Both the position numbers and the translations under genes were made by a program. Shown here in pieces: positions 15,173-22,589 of a stretch of DNA of 64,000 nucleotides (positions within the stretch are counted from its first letter, which is position 1; each line of letters opens with the position of its first letter). The stretch is from an uncultured Thermoanaerobaculia bacterium (GTDB lineage: Bacteria > Acidobacteriota > Thermoanaerobaculia > Multivoradales > Multivoraceae), in NCBI GenBank assembly GCA_951813015.1, contig CATOTG010000007.1, forward strand, positions 1 to 64,000, given 5' to 3'. The notes under the pieces were generated by a model, which saw nothing but the letters and a program-made list of their open reading frames with translations, had not been told where the DNA came from and made no database searches.

Positions 15173-17970
15173 CAGGCATCCTCCTTGAAACCGCTGACTT
15201 CCTTCGCCGCTGAGACCACATGGTCCGCCTGACGCAGAATCGCCTCCAGGAGAGCCAGGCCCCAAGGGCCGTACTCTCCGTTGAGCTGGCGAAAGCGGAA
15301 AGGCTGGTTCCAGTCAACCTCCGATAAAGCGGCCGGGACCGACACGCGTCGGCCTTCAAACGCCAAGTCCACTTCAACTGCCGTTTCGTCGGGACGCGGC
15401 ACGACGAGAGGACGACCCTCGCCGTGATGACTGATCACCAGATGCAGCAGCAGCTCCCGGCACAGACGACAATCCACGTGACCCTTGCGATCAAGCCACG
15501 CCTCCACCAAACGCGCCGACAAAGCCTCATGCCTTCCGCCGCCGGGCCAGCCTGCCTCGTTCCGGTACCGTCGCGAGAAGCGCCGGGGGTACTGCGACTT
15601 GGCGAGCAAACGGTCGTTCGCTTTTCCCCTTGGGTTCAGCCACTTCTGAAAACGAGGCTCCCGCTTTCCGCAGTCGTGCAGCTGACCGGCGAGCTTGAGC
15701 GTCTCCACGAGTCTTGAGGGTATTCCGAGCTGTATGGCGGTCCGCTCGGCCTCGTTCCCGACAGCCTCACAGTGCCGGTCCAGATACACGGCCTGGTCGG
15801 CGAAGGACAGCTCGTCCTCTTCCGTCGCTTCTTCCCACGCTCGTCTATCCTCGCGTACGACGAGTCGGGCGACTTCATTCGCGGCGCCGAATTCCACATT
15901 CGGCTCGAGGCGATCAACGAACTCGCTCCACTTCAAGCGATCCCAGCCAGCTGGAGGCTCGGCTGCGAGGAGGGCATCCAGAAGCGCTTGAGTCGCACGA
16001 GCCCGATCCGCATCGTCCACATCATCCACGACGTCAGGTTCTCGCAACGCGGTCCAGACCCGATCACTCAGGGTCACGCCGCAAAGCCGCCCAAGGGCCG
16101 AGGCGTCCAAGGCCAACCCATGGTCTTCCAGGGACATGTCGAAGACAGGCAACTGCGACTTCGGCGCCCACCCGAACTCGTCCAGCAAGCGATCTGTCGA
16201 CAGAACAAGCTGGTCTCCGGGGCGAAGATCGGCAGCCGCGCAGTTCTCTACCGTGACGCCGTCGCCGCCCGCTACAAGTCTTGCAATCGATTCATCGGCT
16301 AACACTTCCCGCACTTCGCTTATCGGTACGTCCACAGCTTCCCTGTCCCGGGAAGGCGGCCAGAGCCGATGGCCCTGCTCCGGGACATGCACCCGCCAGA
16401 CAATCGACACCGCAAGGTCGCGTTCCGTGATGCCGGAAAAGTACGGCTCGACCGGCGCTTCCCCAACGGGAGGAGTCGTCGTCTTCAGCCATTCCCACAG
16501 CAGGCCATACAGAATCTCGGGGGCCCGGCCACCGTCTTCACGCGGCGAGCCAAGCACGGCGGCAACTTCCCGAGGCGACACATCGATCGTTCCCTCTCCC
16601 TGAACCAATCGCTCTTCAAGGCGTTGCAGCACGACCGCCGGCTCCGCACCATAGACGGGCCACCTGGCCGGTTCCTTGCCCTTCGCCTTCACCGTGGGCT
16701 TCGTATGGACGTACACCGCCTGCGCATGCTGAAACCGCCCCAGCCGATTCAATCGGCCGAGACGCTGCGTCAGCGCTCGCACGCCGCAGGCCTCGGTCAC
16801 TAGGTACTCCGCGTCCACGTCGGCCCCCACCTCAAGGGTCTGCGTCGCAACCACGACCAGGTGCCGCTCGCGTTCAATGGTCGAGTCGCGGGTTGCCGCC
16901 ATGCCCGTCGTTCCGTCAAGCACACGAGCCCGGATCGACTCAGCCTCGAACTCCCGTGTCCGCCCAGTCAACAGCAACACATCCGGGACCTTCCGCTGGA
17001 GACGGTCGAAGACCTCTCTGGCCGTCTTCGGCTGGTTCGCGAACACGATGAAGGTCGCCGGCTGCGGCGCATTTCGGATGAGTTCCAGCGTCGTCTTCGC
17101 CAGCGCATTGCCCGCCCCGCCCGCTGCATGGCCAACCCGCATCGGTTTGGCTGCTCCAAGTCGCTGCCGAACAACGTGATGAGTCCGGTCGTCTTCGTTC
17201 AGATCGAAGCGCGCTGCTCCGCTGGCCTCGCCAGTCGCCGTGAGCGAAACGAGCCTGGGACTCGCCCGGCACGCCACCGGCAACGAAACGCGTGCCGGAG
17301 CGCACTCCGCCAGCGATCGCAGCAAGCCCGGAAGGTGCTGCGCCAGGTGCGCTTCATCCAGCAGCACGAGACTGTCGGTGCCGGCCAAGGCCGCATCGAC
17401 AGGCCGCAGCGACGATGTACGGCCGTATCCGTAGCCCCGGAACAGAAGCCGCGACCCGTACATGGGAACCGTGGACAGAATGACCGCAGGCTGGCTGGGA
17501 TCCGTCGGCCGACCCGGCGATACGCCACCGCGAAGACGGATAATCTCGAGAGGGTTGGCTTGGCGCGCCGAAAGCGATCGCAAACGGATGCCAACGGATC
17601 CAACGATGCAGTCCAACTCGCTGTCATCTGCGGCCTCCCGCAATCGGCGGCTCATGCGCTTGGCGTGTTCGAAGGTCGAATCCACCAGAAGCCGGCGGTT
17701 GACGACCCACCAGATCCGGGTCGGAGCGGCGCGGTCCGCCGGAACCAAGTGCGCCTGCGACGCCAGCCACCAGATCGCTATATCGAGACACGCCGTCTTG
17801 CCCAGACCCGTCGGCACGCCGATCTCAGCCGGCCATTCGCCCGTCCTGGCTACTTCGCTCGCCAGGCGATTCTGCCAGGGAAAGGGCTCCCTGTCGTTGA
17901 TCGCCCGATAGAAGCTTGCAAACCCGGGCATCGCCGGAAGCGCTGCCCGTTTCAGTGCCCAAGACATCAT
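15172..17970 (-). CDS. cas3: Cas3 helicase-nuclease, helicase-HD order
   Basis: 932 residues. Superfamily 2 helicase comes first: Walker A GVPTGLGKTA (51-60), DEAH box LVLLDEAHL (201-209), motif III region SLTATGEASG, and C-terminal helicase block QTLEVGADVDAEYLVTE with RLGRLNRLG. The HD nuclease domain lies at the C-terminus: LAGQLHDCGKREPRFQKWL (about 757-775) and HLVISHHGEGRP. This order, HD last, is the type I-G arrangement, opposite to most Cas3 proteins. It unwinds and degrades target DNA recruited by Cascade. ATG overlaps the csb2 stop (ATGATG at 17,970). Confidence 0.94.
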   Translation of the reverse strand: MMSWALKRAALPAMPGFASFYRAINDREPFPWQNRLASEVARTGEWPAEIGVPTGLGKTACLDIAIWWLASQAHLVPADRAAPTRIWWVVNRRLLVDSTFEHAKRMSRRLREAADDSELDCIVGSVGIRLRSLSARQANPLEIIRLRGGVSPGRPTDPSQPAVILSTVPMYGSRLLFRGYGYGRTSSLRPVDAALAGTDSLVLLDEAHLAQHLPGLLRSLAECAPARVSLPVACRASPRLVSLTATGEASGAARFDLNEDDRTHHVVRQRLGAAKPMRVGHAAGGAGNALAKTTLELIRNAPQPATFIVFANQPKTAREVFDRLQRKVPDVLLLTGRTREFEAESIRARVLDGTTGMAATRDSTIERERHLVVVATQTLEVGADVDAEYLVTEACGVRALTQRLGRLNRLGRFQHAQAVYVHTKPTVKAKGKEPARWPVYGAEPAVVLQRLEERLVQGEGTIDVSPREVAAVLGSPREDGGRAPEILYGLLWEWLKTTTPPVGEAPVEPYFSGITERDLAVSIVWRVHVPEQGHRLWPPSRDREAVDVPISEVREVLADESIARLVAGGDGVTVENCAAADLRPGDQLVLSTDRLLDEFGWAPKSQLPVFDMSLEDHGLALDASALGRLCGVTLSDRVWTALREPDVVDDVDDADRARATQALLDALLAAEPPAGWDRLKWSEFVDRLEPNVEFGAANEVARLVVREDRRAWEEATEEDELSFADQAVYLDRHCEAVGNEAERTAIQLGIPSRLVETLKLAGQLHDCGKREPRFQKWLNPRGKANDRLLAKSQYPRRFSRRYRNEAGWPGGGRHEALSARLVEAWLDRKGHVDCRLCRELLLHLVISHHGEGRPLVVPRPDETAVEVDLAFEGRRVSVPAALSEVDWNQPFRFRQLNGEYGPWGLALLEAILRQADHVVSAAKEVSGFKEDA

Positions 17971-19433
17971 CCAGCGTCCTCGGCAACGGGCACGCAGAGG
18001 CCAAGGCCGCGCTGCCGTCCGGCTCCGATCACCACCGGGCCACGAACCTGCTCGTCGAAGAGCAACTCGACATGCGAGTACGGCAGCGGCTCCCTGCCCG
18101 GGCGGTTCACCTCCACGGGCGCCAGGTCAACGCCACCCCGGACGAGAGGCGTTCGAGCCGAACGGCAAGCTACGGGAGCGGGCAGGCCGGCGTGCCGACA
18201 CCAGCGGGCCACCTCCGACAGCACCAGGCGACGGCGGCGTTCATGAACGGCTGGGAACGCGGTGCACCAGCGGCGCGAAGCCCGGCGCCAGCGCTCCGGA
18301 TTCGCCGCTACCGGTCCTCCCCTCCCATTCACGGCTACGGCAACGTGAATCCCACGCCCGACAAGCCGCCGCACGGCCAGCGCAGCATCCCTTGCCCTGC
18401 TTCGCTCCAACTGCTTCGAGTCCTTCGGCATCCAGAGTGCGAGGCCATGTATCCGCCCGTCGGATCGCTCGAAGCCGACGTTCGGCAAGGCAAGGAAGCG
18501 CGCGGTGTCGTATCCCCTGGTTCCATACCCATGACCGTGAAGCACACGTGGGGGCGAACCGAATCGATCCTCGTACTTCCGCAATACGGCCGCCTTGAAC
18601 AGGGCTGTCAGGGCCGATACGCGCCGGCCGGAAACCGCTGCTGTCGGCGCCCCCGCACCTGGGATTCCGCTCCCCAGACGCAACCAGGCCACCACCAGCC
18701 CTTGCTCGCGCTCCGACCACTGCGCTCCCGGGGAAGGAGGCCGATACCAGACCTCGTGTCGAAGTGCCGGGAACTGTGCACGGGTAACGGCCGGGCCGTG
18801 CTGTTTCCAGGCTTCGTGGACTGCGTCAAGGGTCTGAAGGTCGCCGGACCTGGGCACGTTGATCGCGAGGCAGCCGTCCTCGTAGCCGTCCGCAGGAACG
18901 TAGACGTCGGAAGGAGCCTTCGGAGGCAGTCCATTCGACAGCCGCAACCGAACAGGCGAATCCGCTGCTCCAAGGTATCCGACTCGTGCACAGCGAAGCC
19001 GCAGCGCCTCCATCATTCCCTCGCCAGGCGGGGCAACGTCGGCCCACAAGTAGCTGACGTGCCGTCGGCGGGGGGCAACCCGCACGCCCGGCCTGATCAA
19101 GGCCCCTCTCCGGCCCACGTACTCCTGGTGCGTCTTGGGCTCCGCCGTTCGCTCGGCCCGCACGACGAACCGGGGTTCCAGGCGCTGGTGCCCACAACTG
19201 CCTGGTCCACTGGCATGAATCGCCGGAGGCGGGAGTCGCTCGAACCACTCAAGTTCCGAACCATCGGTGACGCGGCGCCGCTCGCCCGTGCCATCGGCAG
19301 CGACCAGGGCCGCGAAGAGACGGGAGGGGGCCGGGGGCCATTCCGCTTCTTCCAGGGTTCCCGTGCTTGCCCCCCCAATCGGGTCGGCCCGGAAGACACC
19401 ATGCAGGAATTCCACCGTGATAGCGACCGTCAC
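17967..19433 (-). CDS. csb2: Csb2, type I-G Cas5-Cas6 fusion (GSU0054 family)
   Basis: 488 residues. N-terminus AITVEFLHGVFRADP followed by EAEWPPAPSRLFAALVAADG is the family signature. The C-terminus contains the RAMP glycine-rich loop VVIGAGRQRGLGLCVPV. In type I-G this protein combines the Cas5 role (5' handle binding) with the Cas6 role (crRNA cutting). Its ATG overlaps the csb1 stop and its stop overlaps cas3, so translation is coupled throughout the operon. Candidate cutting-site histidines cannot be named with confidence. Confidence 0.92.
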   Translation of the reverse strand: MTVAITVEFLHGVFRADPIGGASTGTLEEAEWPPAPSRLFAALVAADGTGERRRVTDGSELEWFERLPPPAIHASGPGSCGHQRLEPRFVVRAERTAEPKTHQEYVGRRGALIRPGVRVAPRRRHVSYLWADVAPPGEGMMEALRLRCARVGYLGAADSPVRLRLSNGLPPKAPSDVYVPADGYEDGCLAINVPRSGDLQTLDAVHEAWKQHGPAVTRAQFPALRHEVWYRPPSPGAQWSEREQGLVVAWLRLGSGIPGAGAPTAAVSGRRVSALTALFKAAVLRKYEDRFGSPPRVLHGHGYGTRGYDTARFLALPNVGFERSDGRIHGLALWMPKDSKQLERSRARDAALAVRRLVGRGIHVAVAVNGRGGPVAANPERWRRASRRWCTAFPAVHERRRRLVLSEVARWCRHAGLPAPVACRSARTPLVRGGVDLAPVEVNRPGREPLPYSHVELLFDEQVRGPVVIGAGRQRGLGLCVPVAEDAG

Positions 19434-20629
19434 CGGGACGGCTCCGGCCAGGTGCTACGAACCACCTTCCTCAGATTGTCCTTGGGCGTGAGGGTGACCG
19501 GCGCCTCGCCCCAACCGCTCATCGGCACACCAGCCGCCTCAGCCGCCGTGCGTGCCGATTGCAGGAGCGCCGCTGTGGCCTGATGGTCTCCCAACTCCAG
19601 CACCGTGTCCGCTGAACCGCCAAGCCACGTCACGTCGGTCCTGCGTGGTCTGAGTTCCGCGCCCGAGCGCAGCGCGAAGCCACGCCCGAAGGCCAGGTTG
19701 TGTGCGTGCAGGCCCAGGGCGACCAGCAGGGCGCGCGCTGAGGATTCGGCGTTGCGCCCTCCCTCCGACGTTCCCAGACCGACTCGTCGCAATTGAGCGA
19801 ACGAGACCGTGGCGCGCTGAGTTATCCGCTCGAACGAGACGGGCGCAGCCGACGCATCCTGGTCCTTCATGAAGGGTACCTGGCCATGGCCGATCTCGGA
19901 CAGCTTGTCCTTCTTGCCGCCAGCGACTTTCGCTTCCTTACCGAGGCCCCACTTCGTCTGGTCGGCTTCGCTGAAGGTGATCCGGTCGTCCACGTTCAGG
20001 TTCAGCGCATCGCCCTTCAAGCCCATCGTCTTCGTCTCCGTGGTCGCCGGGCTCCAACCGACGATCTCGGAGACCCAGGCCCGCGCGTGCTTGGTCTGCT
20101 GGCGCTTCTTGCCCAGATGGGACTGCCAGAAACCATAGAGCAGTGCCTGCGGGAACCAGGAGACGAGCGCACCGCTGTTCCAGGGAGTCGCGGCCATGAT
20201 GGCGCTGCCAAGAGGGGTCTTGACGAAGTCCTTGCCGTCCAGCTGAGCATCCCGGAGATACGCATCGGCGTTGCGGTGAGGGAACTGCAGACTCGACAAC
20301 CGCGACGGCAGGTGCGCCGGAAGCCCAGGCAGTTCGGACAGGTCGAGGACGAGTTCCGGAATCCCGACGGACTGGCTGTGGCTCTGTAGCGCAGCCTCCA
20401 GGCGGTTGGCCTGCGACGGCACGTTGTCGATCACGATGACATCCGTGGCTTCGCTGTCTTCCGCCGACGCCCAGCGACGGTCCAGCTGATACCGACCCCC
20501 TTCGTAGACTGCGGGCTTCACAGGCCCTCCGGGACCGGCGAGCGGCTCAAGTTCCGTGTCGATCCGAATGCCGTCGTCGAACGAGTCGTCGGCGCAGGCG
20601 GCGACGAGAACTTCCATGTCGAGTCTCAT
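19430..20629 (-). CDS. csb1: Csb1, type I-G Cas7 backbone protein (GSU0053 family)
   Basis: 399 residues, first gene of the cas operon, with a strong AAAGGAGAAACC site just before ATG 20629. Family phrases: DDGIRIDTELEPLAGPGG, YEGGRYQLDRRW, VIDNVPSQANRLEAAL, SAIMAATPWNSGALVSWF. Cas7 subunits coat the crRNA spacer in the Cascade complex. Followed by csb2 with an ATGA overlap. Confidence 0.93.
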   Translation of the reverse strand: MRLDMEVLVAACADDSFDDGIRIDTELEPLAGPGGPVKPAVYEGGRYQLDRRWASAEDSEATDVIVIDNVPSQANRLEAALQSHSQSVGIPELVLDLSELPGLPAHLPSRLSSLQFPHRNADAYLRDAQLDGKDFVKTPLGSAIMAATPWNSGALVSWFPQALLYGFWQSHLGKKRQQTKHARAWVSEIVGWSPATTETKTMGLKGDALNLNVDDRITFSEADQTKWGLGKEAKVAGGKKDKLSEIGHGQVPFMKDQDASAAPVSFERITQRATVSFAQLRRVGLGTSEGGRNAESSARALLVALGLHAHNLAFGRGFALRSGAELRPRRTDVTWLGGSADTVLELGDHQATAALLQSARTAAEAAGVPMSGWGEAPVTLTPKDNLRKVVRSTWPEPSR

Positions 20630-20728
20630 GGTTTCTCCTTTGATGGAAGCGGTTCCTCGGGCGCTGACAACCAGCGGACCCTGTATGTGGCCTCTAGCCT
20701 CAGGAGGCTTGGCTCAGCCACAAATCGT

Positions 20729-20757
20729 ACTGTACCCGTTTAGGGTTACACGGTCAA
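20729..20757 (-). promoter_or_regulatory. cas operon promoter
   Basis: On the minus strand, TTGACC (20757-20752), 17 bases, TACAGT (20734-20729). This places the transcript start about 90 bases before csb1 with a leader that contains a GGCTGAGCCAAGCC hairpin. It is the only good sigma-70-like pair between the symporter and csb1. Confidence 0.6.
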
Positions 20758-20818
20758 AGGGAACAAGAACTGTGCCCAAGGGCCAAATGACGGCTAACGC
20801 GCCAGCCCGACGGTGCAC

Positions 20819-22297
20819 CTAGCCGCGTCGCACCGCCGCGTGGACATCCTCGAACTCCGCCGCCGCCCCTTCGGGAGGTCGGGTGCAGAGGCTGACCACC
20901 ACCGTCGTCGTCACGCCGGCGAGCAGGCCCGGGATCAGTTCGTACAGGTCGTAGTAGGAAGTCTTGAACAGCACGACCCAGGCCACCGTCACCGCGAATC
21001 CTGTCGCCATCCCGGCCAGGGCGCCCGGCAAGGTCGTCCGCTTCCAGAAGAGGGAGCAGAGGATCACCGGGACGAAGGCGCCGCCCAGGCCGGACCAGGC
21101 GAAGAGCATGAACCAGAAGAGCAGCGGCGGTTCGTACCGGGCGAAGGCAACCGCCACCAGGCCTACCGCCGCGGTGGCGTAGCGGCCGTAGCGCGACAGG
21201 CGACCGCCGCCGCGGGCCGCGCCCAGGATCTTCTGCCCGAAGTCCCGCACGACCGCGGAGGAGGCGAGGATCAACAGCGAATCGACGGTCGACATGATCG
21301 CGCCCAGAACGATGACCAGGAAGATGCCGGTGAAGAGGGCCGGGAACAGCTCCGCACTCATCGTCGGCATCACGGTTTCCGGATCGTCCAGCAACGGGAA
21401 CAGGGCCCGCCCGGCGATCCCGGTGAAGACGGCGCCGACGTCGAACAGCACCATGCACACGACCGCGATGCCGCCGCCCCGAACCAGCTCGCGGCCCGAA
21501 GCCGCGGACATGAACCGGGTCAAAAGCTGCGGCACGCCCAGAAAGGCGAGCCCGATGCCGGCGAAGCTCGCGGCCGACAGGACGCCGGCCCAGCTCGCGC
21601 CGTGGCTGCCCATCGCCCGCAGCAAGTTCGGATCCGCCGCGGTGAGCGCACCGATCACTTCGTTCCAGCCTCCCGCCGCCGCGACGCCAACGATCGGGAG
21701 CATGACGAGCCCGCCGACCATGAGCAGGCCCTGGACCAGATCCGAGTAGGCCACCGCCTTGAAGCCGCCGACCGCGGTGTAGACGATCGTGACGCCCGCG
21801 CCCAGAAACACGCCGTGGACGTAGCTGAAACCCAGGAAGGACGAGAACGCCTTGCCCGTCGCGACGAGCTGGGCGCAGCAGTAGACCGCGACCATCGACA
21901 GGATGATCGCGACGCTCAGCTTCCGCAGGAGTTGCCGGCGGTCCCGGAACCGCTCCTCCAGGTAGTCGGGAACGGTGATCGACCGGTAGCGGTCGGTGTA
22001 CTCCTTGAACGGCCGCGAGACGAGGGTCCACGCGATCGCAACCCCCATCACTTCGCCGAACACGACCCACAGCGCGTGAAAGCCGACCGCGTAGCCCATC
22101 CCGGTCAGGCCGAGCAGCAGCCAGCCGCTCTCGCCGGTCGCGTTCGAACTGAAGGCGATGACCCAGGAGGGCAGCTTCTTGCCGGCAACGTAGTAGCCCT
22201 CCAGGCTCCCTCCCTCGCGCCGGCCCCACAGGCCGAGCCCGATCAGGACGAGCATGTAGAGAGCCAGCGGGACCAGGACGACGTAGCTCGCGCTCAT
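20819..22297 (-). CDS. sodium:solute symporter, PutP-like
   Basis: 492 residues with about 12-13 hydrophobic segments. SSS-family marks: GYYVAGKKLPSWVIAFSSN near the N-terminus, GFKAVAYSDLVQG in the middle and IVLGAIMSTVDSLLILASS for the sodium-site helix; TVPDYLEERFRDR lies in a cytoplasmic loop. It imports a solute, most like proline, with sodium. Proline would fit the P5C dehydrogenase and ornithine aminotransferase encoded elsewhere in the window, but substrate cannot be read from sequence. Its start overlaps a tiny upstream gene (ATGA). Confidence 0.88.
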   Translation of the reverse strand: MSASYVVLVPLALYMLVLIGLGLWGRREGGSLEGYYVAGKKLPSWVIAFSSNATGESGWLLLGLTGMGYAVGFHALWVVFGEVMGVAIAWTLVSRPFKEYTDRYRSITVPDYLEERFRDRRQLLRKLSVAIILSMVAVYCCAQLVATGKAFSSFLGFSYVHGVFLGAGVTIVYTAVGGFKAVAYSDLVQGLLMVGGLVMLPIVGVAAAGGWNEVIGALTAADPNLLRAMGSHGASWAGVLSAASFAGIGLAFLGVPQLLTRFMSAASGRELVRGGGIAVVCMVLFDVGAVFTGIAGRALFPLLDDPETVMPTMSAELFPALFTGIFLVIVLGAIMSTVDSLLILASSAVVRDFGQKILGAARGGGRLSRYGRYATAAVGLVAVAFARYEPPLLFWFMLFAWSGLGGAFVPVILCSLFWKRTTLPGALAGMATGFAVTVAWVVLFKTSYYDLYELIPGLLAGVTTTVVVSLCTRPPEGAAAEFEDVHAAVRRG

Positions 22298-22443
22298 GCC
22301 GGACCGCCGGTCCGATGCGTTCGGGGCGCCCCGCCGCGGCCCCGCCGCAAGTCAGCCAAGCGCCGCAGCACGTAGAGTGCCGGCCCGGCCCCGACCGAGG
22401 CCGCAAGCAGCAACCAGGTCGAGATCGGCAGGCCGCGCCACAT
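22294..22443 (-). CDS. small single-pass membrane protein coupled to the symporter
   Basis: 49 residues from ATG 22443: a short start, one membrane helix (ISTWLLLAASVGAGPALYVL) and a basic tail. The stop overlaps the symporter ATG by four bases, the same coupling seen for small helper proteins of other SSS transporters (for example YhdT beside PanF). I do not recognise the family. Confidence 0.5.
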   Translation of the reverse strand: MWRGLPISTWLLLAASVGAGPALYVLRRLADLRRGRGGAPRTHRTGGPA

Positions 22444-22589
22444 GAGCCGGCAGGCTAGCAGCCGTGAGCGAACCGTTTGCTGGAGCTGGAGATGCCCGAG
22501 GGGATCAGCAAGTTCGGCGCCGGCAATGTACATCGGCCGGGCCGCCGACGGGCTGTTACCCTACGCGGTTCGTCCGGGAACAGAACGTC

